A stretch of DNA of 64,000 nt from Virgibacillus halotolerans. GTDB lineage: Bacteria > Bacillota > Bacilli > Bacillales > Amphibacillaceae. Below, piece after piece: positions 47,572 through 55,425 of the stretch. The stretch is taken from positions 221,602-285,601 of the forward strand of contig NZ_JAFBEA010000005.1 in the NCBI RefSeq assembly GCF_016908515.1. Reading direction: 5' to 3'. A program made the position numbers and the translations under genes. Each line of letters starts with the position of its first letter. Position 1 is the stretch's first letter. The notes under the pieces are model-generated. The model was not told the origin of the DNA. It made no database searches and saw only the letters and a list, made by a program, of their open reading frames with translations.

Positions 47572-49161
47572 TTACTTGTCGAAGCGATGTTCGACTGGCG
47601 TTACTAATTCGATATACTTATAGTCAACTAACCTTACCGAACCGGACTCTTTGCGGTATTTAAATATACCGTCTCTATCATCTCGTGTATCGATCAATTC
47701 GATGATACTTCCGACAGGCGATCCGTAATGGTCTACGGTAACCTCGACGATGACGATATCCCCGACCTTATACTCGTCCACCTTGCGCCCAATCTTCGCA
47801 AACTTGGCTTCCTTTTCCGATAACTTTTCGAGTGATGACGCTGGTGCGAAATCGTAGTCGGATTTGTCTAGTAATTGGATTTCATAGTCGCCGTCATCGT
47901 CAGTTCCTGCTACTATTTTAACGATTGTCCCTTCGTCAATATCGTCATGGTACGTATCTCCGATAACTTTAGCGTAATCTCCTACGGAAAACTTCGGACT
48001 AAATTCCTGTTTAGCTTCCGCCACTTCTGCGTCCGTAGCAGTAACTAGCGCACTTCTATTCGCGTATCCGTAAGATTCGCCGTTTACCTTCTCAATACGC
48101 AACGGAAGACTGTCTGCCCCGTCATCGTCCATAATTAATACGACATCTCCTTCGCTATGTTCGTGTTCATCGCGGGTAAACTTAGCGTACTCCCCGACTT
48201 CGAATGTCGGTGCATCTGGCGCAATCTCTACGACTTTGAATTCGCTAGACAGTAATCCAACGCCTAAGTCCTTTACGTGAATGCCACTGTCTCCAACTAC
48301 CTCTTCGACCGTTAGGACGTCGCCAACTGCGTACTCTCCACTGGAGGCAATCTCTCTAACTACGATAACCTTGTCGCCAATTTTCGGTGTGGCTGACGTA
48401 ATTTCATCGGACACCTTTTCGATTTGATCCTCGCCAATCCATCCGAAATATGATTCGTTCGCCCTCCACGCAATTCCTTCGCCTGCATAATCATTCTCCG
48501 GGCATCGTTGGTATAGCACGTACAAGGCACCGGAATCTCCTCGGACGACATCTCTGGGTGAGTACTTGCTTTCCGAGATGTCCACGATTACTTCGTCCTC
48601 ACCCGAATCCTCCGCGCCTTCCTCCAGCGCAGTCACACGCGTTTCTAGCGAGTCAATACGTTCGTCTGTCGACGGGGAGTCGGAGTTACGTCCGATAATT
48701 TCGAACTCACTACGTAGAATTAACCGCCTGTTCTCCTCTACTCGGACGTCATTATCGGGATAGATGTATTGGACGGTAAGCACATCGCCTATCTCGTAAT
48801 CACTACCCGCCATTACTGTCCGAGTAATCCGGATTTTATCGCCCACTTGCGGATCACCTCCGATTGTCGCATGCGACTCAGGTGGCCCCACTTTGCGGAA
48901 TATTGTACATTGGTGGAGAATGTTTCCATGAATGTCCCCGGCGTTATCTATAACCGTAAATCCGCTAAATCCACCGGATACAACCTCGAAATATTCTCCC
49001 GCCGGGGCGTCTTCGGCGTAGTCATTATTTAATACGACATCACCTAGCTTTACATCGCCCCTTCCGCCCTCAACCATCTCGTACGTATCCCCGAGGTACG
49101 AAATCTTTGTAATATCCCCGTCAACCATATTCACCGTATGAACTCCGTTAAGTTTCGCCAT
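47572..49161 (-). CDS. Large tandem SH3/KOW-like domain protein
   Basis: 529 residues built from about seven similar 50-65-residue beta units, each opening with a xxGDxVxV-type strand (VKLGDVVLNND, QVGDKIRITRT, KIGDKVIVVRE, EVGEYAKFTRD, SVGDYAKVIGD, KVGDIVIVEVT) and ending SEFxVV or similar. A coiled coil (RIDSLETRVTALEEGAEDSGEDE) interrupts after the third. Two smaller proteins (34294-35136, N-terminus of 33577-34038) carry the same units. It lies in the replication operon. I do not know the function. Confidence 0.65.
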   Translation of the reverse strand: MAKLNGVHTVNMVDGDITKISYLGDTYEMVEGGRGDVKLGDVVLNNDYAEDAPAGEYFEVVSGGFSGFTVIDNAGDIHGNILHQCTIFRKVGPPESHATIGGDPQVGDKIRITRTVMAGSDYEIGDVLTVQYIYPDNDVRVEENRRLILRSEFEIIGRNSDSPSTDERIDSLETRVTALEEGAEDSGEDEVIVDISESKYSPRDVVRGDSGALYVLYQRCPENDYAGEGIAWRANESYFGWIGEDQIEKVSDEITSATPKIGDKVIVVREIASSGEYAVGDVLTVEEVVGDSGIHVKDLGVGLLSSEFKVVEIAPDAPTFEVGEYAKFTRDEHEHSEGDVVLIMDDDGADSLPLRIEKVNGESYGYANRSALVTATDAEVAEAKQEFSPKFSVGDYAKVIGDTYHDDIDEGTIVKIVAGTDDDGDYEIQLLDKSDYDFAPASSLEKLSEKEAKFAKIGRKVDEYKVGDIVIVEVTVDHYGSPVGSIIELIDTRDDRDGIFKYRKESGSVRLVDYKYIELVTPVEHRFDK

Positions 49162-49403
49162 TATATAACCGCCTCCGCCTTCTCAAATTCGTCAATATCG
49201 ACGTCGTACTTTGCTGTAAACATCGCCAGACATCCGATTGAACATACGCATAAGTCGAGTTGTCCGCCTGCATCTCGCCATACTTCGTCACCTTCGAGGA
49301 TATCGTCCATACAGTAGTCGCAGTGTCCGACTTCCTGGCGAGTGTCCTCGGGAGGGTTCGCTAACATTGCGTCGTAGTTACGTTCGTATTGTGCATCCGT
49401 CAT
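49161..49403 (-). CDS. Small zinc-finger phage protein (80 aa)
   Basis: ATG at 49403 follows GGAGGTG and overlaps the stop of the gene upstream (ATGA). GHCDYCMDD...CVCSIGC looks like a treble-clef/CxxC pair. The end (TAKYDVDIDEFEKAEAVI) is acidic. Unknown role, perhaps binding to nucleic acid or protein. Confidence 0.6.
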   Translation of the reverse strand: MTDAQYERNYDAMLANPPEDTRQEVGHCDYCMDDILEGDEVWRDAGGQLDLCVCSIGCLAMFTAKYDVDIDEFEKAEAVI

Positions 49404-49873
49404 TGGTACACCTCCGTAATCGCGCCAGTTATCCCGGATACCTCCGGTCCATCTAATGCCGTGATATCTTCGACTAACATCCCACGATCCAGCGATATTG
49501 GAAGTTCGACCCACCGCTTGGCTGCCGATATTTCAGACGCCCACACTTCGCCTTTCTCCTCATTCTCGAAGTAGAATACGCGTGGCACTTCGCCATCTTC
49601 CGCCAAGACGCCAATAATTAGATCAACGTCGGATTTCGGATAAGGCTTTCCGTTTCCGCTCTTACAATATACGACCATTTCGTTCTTCCGATCGCCACGA
49701 AGGCGAATCGTCTTACATTGGAACGTCTGCCACTCGCCAGTGAGGCGATCCTTTGCGACAAAGTCGTAAGGTTCCTCCGTTTCAGTTTCCGCCACTTGAT
49801 ATCCGCCTGCAATTAGCGCGGCTTTGGCGATTACTTGTGAATACTTCCCCGTAGTTTCGCTTATGTGAGCCAT
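49400..49873 (-). CDS. PD-(D/E)XK endonuclease-like protein
   Basis: 157 residues from ATG at 49873 (AAAGGGGACGG before it). YSQVIAKAALIAGGYQVAETE, PYDFVAKDRLTGEWQTFQCKTIR gives the Asp and QxK of a PD-(D/E)XK core; KPYPKSDVDLIIGVL follows. This pattern is close to PDDEXK_5-type endonucleases, a family that includes cyanobacterial intron endonucleases. It is not inside an intron here, and lies next to ssb, so a resolvase or repair role is as likely. Confidence 0.7.
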   Translation of the reverse strand: MAHISETTGKYSQVIAKAALIAGGYQVAETETEEPYDFVAKDRLTGEWQTFQCKTIRLRGDRKNEMVVYCKSGNGKPYPKSDVDLIIGVLAEDGEVPRVFYFENEEKGEVWASEISAAKRWVELPISLDRGMLVEDITALDGPEVSGITGAITEVYQ

Positions 49874-49928
49874 TCGACCGTCCCCTTTATCGTTTAGTTT
49901 ACATCGTATTAGCGTGACTACTTCCGCA

Positions 49929-50702
49929 TTAGAACGGAAGATCGTCGTCTGTAATGTCGCCATTTTCACCGCTTCCTACGCCGCTGACCGCCTGTCCTAC
50001 GTCAGTCTTCGCTTCATCCTTACCGTAACCAATCAGCGTTATGTCGAAGCCGGCCTGCGTAAGTAGTTCGAGCTGTTCCGCCTCGTCAGCTTCGTAAAGA
50101 AGGCCGTCAAACAGCGTCATGTCGAACTCTTCCGGAGCCTTACCGAAGTTTTCCTTCTGCTTGTCCGTCAAGTCTTCGTCGAAGTCTAGTACAGGCGACA
50201 AGCTGACGGTAGTTGAAGTAGACTGTCCAGTCTTCGCTAATTCGAACGCCAGCTTGCCTAGTTTCTTCTCGTACTTCTTAATGGAGGCGTGAATTGCTTG
50301 CGCCTGATTCTTCGATACGTCGATGACGATTGGTTCTCCGGAGTCCAAGTCAATGAATCCCATCGCAAAACGTTGCTTCGGACGATACTTGCCCGCCTCT
50401 TGTCCGTGTTCGTCGTTGAAGTCTTGCGATAAATCCTTGTGGTATTTCCATGCAGCGTCCCACGGCGTATAGTTTTCGACCGGGTATCCTTTTGCGGACT
50501 TCTTACTTGGATTGGCGGCTACGAACGAATTGACTTGTTTAAAAATTCCGTAGCTATAAAACTGGATAAGATCGGCTGTTCCTAGTACCTTGACGGTTAA
50601 CGTCGTTCCACTTTTGAATGAGGTAAATTCCTGCTTATCTCCTCCGCCGTCCTCCTGGTTTAATGCGTCCAATGCGTCTGTACCTGCTTGATACTTCGTC
50701 AT
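49929..50702 (-). CDS. ssb: Single-stranded DNA-binding protein (phage type)
   Basis: 257 residues ending in DDDLPF, the acidic tip by which SSBs dock partners. The body (FTSFKSGTTLTVKVLGTADL..., FAMGFIDLDSGEPIVIDVSKNQAQAIHASIKKYEKKLGKLAFEL) resembles the phage gp32/OB-fold SSB group, not the short host SSB. It is the first gene of the recombination/polymerase block. A large hairpin lies directly upstream in its leader. Confidence 0.8.
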   Translation of the reverse strand: MTKYQAGTDALDALNQEDGGGDKQEFTSFKSGTTLTVKVLGTADLIQFYSYGIFKQVNSFVAANPSKKSAKGYPVENYTPWDAAWKYHKDLSQDFNDEHGQEAGKYRPKQRFAMGFIDLDSGEPIVIDVSKNQAQAIHASIKKYEKKLGKLAFELAKTGQSTSTTVSLSPVLDFDEDLTDKQKENFGKAPEEFDMTLFDGLLYEADEAEQLELLTQAGFDITLIGYGKDEAKTDVGQAVSGVGSGENGDITDDDLPF

Positions 50703-50738
50703 TCAATCGTCTCCTTCTTCTTATATAATGTCGGGTAT

Positions 50739-50826
50739 AGCTGCGCAGCTTGTCGCCCGTGGCGATGCATGAACGGTGTTCGGATGCCGTGGACTTCCGC
50801 GTTCATGCACCGCAACCGGCGGGCGA
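50739..50826 (-). promoter_or_regulatory. Large stem-loop in the ssb leader
   Basis: Seven-bp (50753-50759 with 50820-50826) and ten-bp (TGCATGAACG at 50766-50775 with its complement at 50800-50809) perfect stems share an axis, with an internal loop between and a 24-nt apical part; a 12-bp palindrome AGCTGCGCAGCT (50739-50750) follows. There is no U-run, so it is not a terminator. It fills the gap between the upstream gene stop and ssb. Confidence 0.65.
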
Positions 50827-51318
50827 TTATGATATCGCCGTTAATCCGAATTTCTCCGCCGCACGCTGTACCGATTTAACTTCGTTCTCAATACGCGCCT
50901 TTTCCTCAAGCGCCGCAAGAAGTTTCGTCTGTATTACGTCCTTAGTCCGAGGATTACGTGCCTTAAGCTGATTCAGCGTATGCTCCGCGACTGTAATTTC
51001 GATCTTACGTAACTCGCGATTAACCTTCGTCAATTCCTTCTCTATTTCCCTCGATAACATACCGGTCAGCTTCGTCATATAATCCGCGGCAATGCCCTTC
51101 GGCTTAACGGTGACTATCTTAATGCCGTCCGTTACAATTTCGTAGGATTCCGTAACGTAGTTCGTGCGATGCTCGTCCTTATATGAACGGGAAGCCTTGC
51201 GTAATTGCTCAGCTACCCATGCGCTGGCTACTTCGATTGATTCGATGCCTAAGCGTTCTTTAATCCGTTGTCTAGCGTGTGTAGTAATGATATATTCTTC
51301 GTTAGTTGACGTACTCAT
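50827..51318 (-). CDS. Phage protein of unknown function with DUF4258-like start
   Basis: 163 residues. ITTHARQRIKERLGIESIEVASAWV at the N-terminus resembles the DUF4258/BrnT-like fold; the C-terminal half is coiled coil (SREIEKELTKVNRELRKIEITVAEHTL). AAAGGAG precedes ATG at 51318, overlapping the upstream stop. Its stop touches the ssb leader hairpin. Confidence 0.55.
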   Translation of the reverse strand: MSTSTNEEYIITTHARQRIKERLGIESIEVASAWVAEQLRKASRSYKDEHRTNYVTESYEIVTDGIKIVTVKPKGIAADYMTKLTGMLSREIEKELTKVNRELRKIEITVAEHTLNQLKARNPRTKDVIQTKLLAALEEKARIENEVKSVQRAAEKFGLTAIS

Positions 51319-51497
51319 CCGACAAGCACTCCTTTCAGAGAAAAGTATTCGTATGTGTTACCATAGAAATCCGTTACATCCTCTGGTTGTCCGTTGTATT
51401 CATAGTACGTTGCCTCGATTGCTTCTGCGTTGGTAAGGATAGCGCGTCTTTCCTGCGTTTGTATTTCGTTTAATAGCGTTGAATGTTCGTTTGACAT
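51315..51497 (-). CDS. Small phage protein (60 aa)
   Basis: First gene after an AT-rich 135-bp gap that should hold the promoter of the ssb-polymerase operon (TATAAT occurs near 51530 on the minus strand). Helical N-terminus and YEYNGQPEDVTDFYGNTYEYF at the end. CGGAGG precedes the ATG. Unknown function. Confidence 0.55.
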   Translation of the reverse strand: MSNEHSTLLNEIQTQERRAILTNAEAIEATYYEYNGQPEDVTDFYGNTYEYFSLKGVLVG

Positions 51498-51632
51498 CGT
51501 AAAAACCTCCGTGTATTTTAGTTGGATTATATTAACGTATATTAAGACTTGATTAATTTCCTCAATTTGCGTATAATTTCGTGTTGTACGTGATATAATG
51601 AAATAGAGACGTTGAAATAGACATGTAATGTT

Positions 51633-52268
51633 TTAAGCTATAGATTCTGTTAATACAGTAAAATAGTCGGACTTATCTCCTTTTTGATTGGCGTCGAAAA
51701 GGTTGGCTATCTTACGGATACGTCTCTCAATCGTTTTATTGCATGTACCGAGGCGCTTGGCGGCGTCTAGGTAGGAAGTTGAATCGGAATAAGCAGTTAA
51801 GGCTTGGCGGCTTTTATTGTCTGCTTTTTCCAGTAAGTCGGAGATCAGTTGACGCTGGTCTCTTTTTTTCGTTATGTGTTCGATTAATTCTTCTTCTAAA
51901 TCACTTGATAAGTTTTCCCCTTCTAACTCTTCGAAGATACTCACCGTGTTTCCTTCATCGTCTCCATATTCTAAGTTGACACTTTCTACTTTCGGTTTCC
52001 TTAGTATCGACTTGCACGAGTTACTTATCGAAACCCTCAAGATATTCTCGAAGTCTCCTAACTCTGCTTTGTAGTCCTTGGCGACGTCGTAAATCTTAAA
52101 GTGTACCTCGCTCTCTACTTCCAGCTTGTCCATCCTATACCTTGTCGATATGTTCTGGACTGTCTTCGCGATGAACCCTCCTAAGCTTTCGAAAATCTCG
52201 CTAAAGATTTCATCACTTTTAGTTTCCTGGTACATGACTACTAAATTATTAAGTTGTTGTTTATTCAA
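51633..52268 (-). CDS. Sigma-70-type RNA polymerase sigma factor (phage-encoded)
   Basis: 211 residues. Helical region 2-like part (YRMDKLEVESEVHFKIYDVAKDYKAELGDFENILRVSISNSCKSILR) and a region 4-like helix-turn-helix near the end (SYLDAAKRLGTCNKTIERRIRKIANLF), with a poorly conserved acidic linker. Layout and length are those of small phage/ECF-like sigma factors. It is preceded by 42-bp element B and is the first gene on the lytic side of the switch region; it may recognise that element. TTG start after AGGAGGAAAC. Confidence 0.75.
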   Translation of the reverse strand: MNKQQLNNLVVMYQETKSDEIFSEIFESLGGFIAKTVQNISTRYRMDKLEVESEVHFKIYDVAKDYKAELGDFENILRVSISNSCKSILRKPKVESVNLEYGDDEGNTVSIFEELEGENLSSDLEEELIEHITKKRDQRQLISDLLEKADNKSRQALTAYSDSTSYLDAAKRLGTCNKTIERRIRKIANLFDANQKGDKSDYFTVLTESIA

Positions 52269-52289
52269 TTTGTTTCCTCCTATTTGTTT

Positions 52290-52331
52290 GCCTTATACTC
52301 CTATATACGCAAAGTATTAAGTGTGTTAGGC
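52290..52331 (-). promoter_or_regulatory. 42-bp phage promoter-like element, copy B
   Basis: Same 42-bp layout as copy A: GCCTAAC, 13 variable bases, TGCGTATATA, one changed base, GTATAAGGC. It lies 22 bp upstream of the TTG of the sigma-like gene. Confidence 0.7.
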
Positions 52332-52376
52332 ATTATTTAGTAATTTATTTTTAAAATCTATTAAACTACTAAATGT

Positions 52377-52405
52377 AGAATACCACGAAGGTTTAGATAT
52401 GTAAA
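52377..52405 (-). promoter_or_regulatory. Leftward promoter covered by operator O1
   Basis: On the minus strand TTTACA (52400-52405), a 17-bp spacer and TATTCT (52377-52382) form a sigma-A-type promoter towards the sigma-like gene. The -35 box lies within operator O1. Confidence 0.55.
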
Positions 52406-52434
52406 CCTTTTAGTTTAAATTTGTAAACTAAAAG
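52388..52434. promoter_or_regulatory. Two palindromic operators O1 and O2 of the lysogeny switch
   Basis: O1 is AAGGTTTA-N6-TAAACCTT (52388-52409); O2 is CTTTTAGTTTA-N6-TAAACTAAAAG (52407-52434). Both share GTTTA-N6-TAAAC with perfect dyad symmetry, and their ends overlap by three bases. O1 covers the -35 of the leftward promoter, and O2 abuts the -35 of the rightward promoter, so one dimeric repressor could control both. The XRE protein encoded next door is the likely ligand. Confidence 0.8.
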
Positions 52435-52463
52435 TTGATTATTACGCACTAATAGTTTATAAT
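52435..52463 (+). promoter_or_regulatory. Rightward promoter of the XRE repressor gene
   Basis: TTGATT (52435-52440), 17-bp spacer, TATAAT (52458-52463), directly beside operator O2, 30 bp before the ATG. Confidence 0.8.
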
Positions 52464-52492
52464 TAAATTAACAACAAGGAGGAAATATTATT

Positions 52493-52699
52493 ATGATAAG
52501 TTATAAACCGCTTCACCACACGCTACTAAATAAGGATTTAAAAGTAACTAACGTATGTAAGGATTTAAAACTTTCGTCTGCGACAAGGACTAAGTTAAAT
52601 AAAAACGAATCAGTATCGCTTTCGACAATCGAGAAGTTATGCTCGCACCTCGAAGTACCAATCGAGGATGTGGTCGAGATTGTGAAAGATTCGGAATAA
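52493..52699 (+). CDS. XRE/Cro-type HTH repressor (YozG-like)
   Basis: 68 residues, all one Cro/CI-type helix-turn-helix domain (LNKDLKVTNVCKDLKLSSATRTKLNKNESVSLSTIEKLCSHLEVPIEDVVEIV). It is the only rightward gene in the replication half of the prophage and faces the leftward sigma-like gene across two operators. It is probably the lysogeny repressor or Cro-like regulator and should autoregulate. CAAGGAGG precedes the ATG. No larger CI-type repressor with a protease domain is present anywhere. Confidence 0.8.
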   Translation: MISYKPLHHTLLNKDLKVTNVCKDLKLSSATRTKLNKNESVSLSTIEKLCSHLEVPIEDVVEIVKDSE

Positions 52700-52716
52700 T
52701 TTCTACTGCATTACGT

Positions 52717-53709
52717 TTATATTACAGTATTATGACTAAATGGTAAATAGTACCTACGACTTTCTACGTTGGTAAGTTTTACCAATAGATCGGCGCCCTT
52801 GACGAGCAATACGTCATTGGCGTCTTTTTCGTCCTCGTAATCAACGTCAACCAACTCGACATATCCACGCAGCACATCCGCAACCTGCTCGTTTAATCTC
52901 CGCCCCATCTCGTCATTATCTCCGCCTAACAACAGTCGCTTAATCGGACTCCTTCGTATAATGTCGATCTGCTGGCGGGATATGTGCGCCCCACCAATCG
53001 CAATCGCCGGAACACCCGCCACCTGCCACGACATCGCATCGATCTCACCTTCGCACAGCACGACTTCTTCCGACTGTTCCCGGTTTACAACGTCCATTCC
53101 GAACACCAGTCGCCTAATCTGCGTGGCCCCTTTGACGTAGAAAAAACGCTTATCCCGTGTCGAACGATACTTGACGTTACCTAATCGTCCGTCCGGAAAC
53201 CTCCACGGTATCGCCGTAAATCCTCGATACTGTTCGCTGTATCCGATGCCGTGCTCTTCCTGGACGTCCGCCGAAATGCCTCGCGTTATAAGGTACGGAC
53301 TGACCGCCTGTGTAACGATTGATGACGGAAGTTCTTTATCCTGCGTCTTAGTCCGCAGCGTTGGTGTAGGTAATACGATATCCTCGCCTTGCTCAACGAC
53401 GTACAACGCTCCGTATTCTTCGAGCAGATATTCCTCCGCCGCTTCCTGCGACTCATTTCGTAGATGTCCGAGCAGCTTGGCGAAGTTACCTCCGGCATAT
53501 TCATCGTCCAACGCTCCGGAATCTCCCCATACACCGGCGTAATCACCGTCCAAGGATATCCAGAATGACGGAGCTTTGTCGACACGGAACGGACTGGATG
53601 CGACTAGCTTGTCCGATGACCAGCGCGCTCGGTGTCCGAAATCATATTCACGTAGTTCCGCCTCGATATCGACATCTACGTCGTGTCCGCGTACTTTGAT
53701 TATCGCCAA
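52717..53709 (-). CDS. DnaG-type primase with zinc-less N-terminal domain
   Basis: 330 residues. The N-terminus keeps the CHC2 domain signature SPFRVDKAPSFWISL but has Ser where the zinc Cys should be, and no CxxC elsewhere. The TOPRIM domain follows: VVLCEGEIDAM (Glu), LLLGGDNDEMGRR (DxD). It ends soon after TOPRIM and lacks the helicase-binding C-terminal part of host DnaG. It lies directly after the helicase genes and would prime lagging-strand synthesis. TTG start after GAGGAGGCG. Confidence 0.85.
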   Translation of the reverse strand: MAIIKVRGHDVDVDIEAELREYDFGHRARWSSDKLVASSPFRVDKAPSFWISLDGDYAGVWGDSGALDDEYAGGNFAKLLGHLRNESQEAAEEYLLEEYGALYVVEQGEDIVLPTPTLRTKTQDKELPSSIVTQAVSPYLITRGISADVQEEHGIGYSEQYRGFTAIPWRFPDGRLGNVKYRSTRDKRFFYVKGATQIRRLVFGMDVVNREQSEEVVLCEGEIDAMSWQVAGVPAIAIGGAHISRQQIDIIRRSPIKRLLLGGDNDEMGRRLNEQVADVLRGYVELVDVDYEDEKDANDVLLVKGADLLVKLTNVESRRYYLPFSHNTVI

Positions 53710-54072
53710 TTAGTCCGCCTCCTCGATCGTCTCATCTAGGAATCTTTTGGCATTGGTAACATAATGTTTTTTAACGCCGTTGCTTTTATTGGAATTTATA
53801 ACATAATAAAGTTCCTCGGATGCGGATGCCATGATCTGTTTGTAGCGTTTGATTTCATCTTCCATCTTTAAACACTTCATAGAATAATAAGGCTCATTGT
53901 CTTCCAATTTCTGCATCAGGCTATCCATTTCACCATTTAACTGGAAGTTTTCCTTCTCCAATTCCTCCACACGTTCTGCCTTCTCAATAATATCTAACCA
54001 ATCACTTTGAAAAACCCTTCCAGCCCAATTACCCTCTAACACCAGTGTTTTTATTTCATTCAACCTACTCAT
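53710..54072 (-). CDS. Coiled-coil phage protein (120 aa)
   Basis: Helical; residues 40-85 form a coiled coil (AERVEELEKENFQLNGEMDSLMQKLEDN), and a Lys-rich end follows. Between primase and helicase genes. ATG after AGGAGG. Not recognised. Confidence 0.55.
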   Translation of the reverse strand: MSRLNEIKTLVLEGNWAGRVFQSDWLDIIEKAERVEELEKENFQLNGEMDSLMQKLEDNEPYYSMKCLKMEDEIKRYKQIMASASEELYYVINSNKSNGVKKHYVTNAKRFLDETIEEAD

Positions 54073-54084
54073 AATATTCCTCCT

Positions 54085-55422
54085 TTAAAAGTTAAATCCG
54101 GATAACGCTGCGCTACCGACGTCGATTTCCTTCACGATTCCAACTTGCGGTATGTACAGGATTTCCGACTCATTACCTTCTCCACCTGACCGTCCTTTAT
54201 TTACGCCAACAAGTCCGCGTCCCTGCTTATAGTCCGTATCAACCCCGATTAGCATGTACGCATCTTCAAGAAGTGATTTCGTTTTTTTGACGTCTTCCCT
54301 ATTTGGTAGCGCCAACTCACGTCCTCCGTCTTCGTCCTTATCTTCCTTCGTCTCATCCGCCTGTGTAATCGCTATTATTACCGCTGATGACCGCCCAGCC
54401 AGCGCCCTTAACTTCATCGACGTATTACTAGCGTCACCACCCGCAGTTTTAGACGTGTTCTTTTCGTACGTCATGTAATAGAACGGATCAATTATTACGA
54501 AGTCCGCGTCTACCTCGTCCATGTCCGCCTCTAGCGCTCGAATACTGCGATCAGCAAAGTCCTCGTCATCTACCGCCCGTACCGTTATATTCCCTTCCAT
54601 GTGCTCGTTAATAGTGGCGACAAATATTCGGAATGCCTTCTCGAATTCCTCCGAAAGTCGTCCGAGTCTCATGTCGGTCGAGTCGAATCCGGCCGTCATA
54701 TGTTCCCCGTGAATCTCGGCCGTGGTGACACCGGTCTTTCCGGATAGCGATACGTAGATACGCACCATCACCTCGTATGCGCCCATTTCCATGGCCCAGA
54801 GCAACACATTAGCGCCCTGCTGCGCCGCGTATACGCCCTCCTCGAGACTAATTACGGACTTACCCCGCCCACTCTTTCCGTAAACAACGTAAAGGTTTGA
54901 CGATATATACTCGCCGATTGACGAGAATCTCGATTTCCATAGGCGGAATGACTTGCCTTCCTTGCGTCGATCATACTCCTCGAGGAACTTTTCTCCGTCA
55001 GTTTTGACGTCTGTTCCTACTTTATCACGAACGCTTGTTCTTAGTTTAACCGATTCCAGCATTTTTGGCAACTCGTTTTCTACGAATTCCCTCCCGCCCA
55101 TTTCGTTAAGTTTTCGGCTAAAGTCTCCCGACTCGAACCATTCCACAACTGCTAGTTTCGCTGCATGATCCTTTATCTGCGCCGTAAGCCACTTAAAGCT
55201 GTCGGACACTTCCGGCACATACTCGAATCCCTCGACCTCCGCAGCCACTGTCGCATATGATGGCGCCTTGCCTCCGTTATCCTCCGCATATTCCGTAATG
55301 AAACGAAGTGTGTTCCGGTCAACATCCGAAGGCATGTCCGATTCCGTTATATTGTGGCGCGTTAATGCCATTACGTCGTTATCGTCGATTACCTTATTTA
55401 GCAGTAGTTTTCCGTATTGCAT
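54085..55422 (-). CDS. dnaB: Replicative DnaB-like helicase
   Basis: 445 residues. A helical N-terminal domain is followed by a RecA-fold: VVYGKSGRGKSVISLEEG (Walker A), DADFVIIDPFYYM (Walker B) and a long C-terminal GREL...REDVKKTKSLLEDAYMLIGV arginine/sensor region as in DnaB-type helicases. The loader gene follows immediately upstream and a primase lies downstream, a complete phage primosome. Confidence 0.87.
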   Translation of the reverse strand: MQYGKLLLNKVIDDNDVMALTRHNITESDMPSDVDRNTLRFITEYAEDNGGKAPSYATVAAEVEGFEYVPEVSDSFKWLTAQIKDHAAKLAVVEWFESGDFSRKLNEMGGREFVENELPKMLESVKLRTSVRDKVGTDVKTDGEKFLEEYDRRKEGKSFRLWKSRFSSIGEYISSNLYVVYGKSGRGKSVISLEEGVYAAQQGANVLLWAMEMGAYEVMVRIYVSLSGKTGVTTAEIHGEHMTAGFDSTDMRLGRLSEEFEKAFRIFVATINEHMEGNITVRAVDDEDFADRSIRALEADMDEVDADFVIIDPFYYMTYEKNTSKTAGGDASNTSMKLRALAGRSSAVIIAITQADETKEDKDEDGGRELALPNREDVKKTKSLLEDAYMLIGVDTDYKQGRGLVGVNKGRSGGEGNESEILYIPQVGIVKEIDVGSAALSGFNF

Positions 55423-55425
55423 ACG

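Noticed and set aside
49400..49873. PD-(D/E)XK protein as an intron-encoded homing endonuclease
   Set aside because: It is not inside an intron: the neighbouring ssb and zinc-finger genes are intact and coupled to it.
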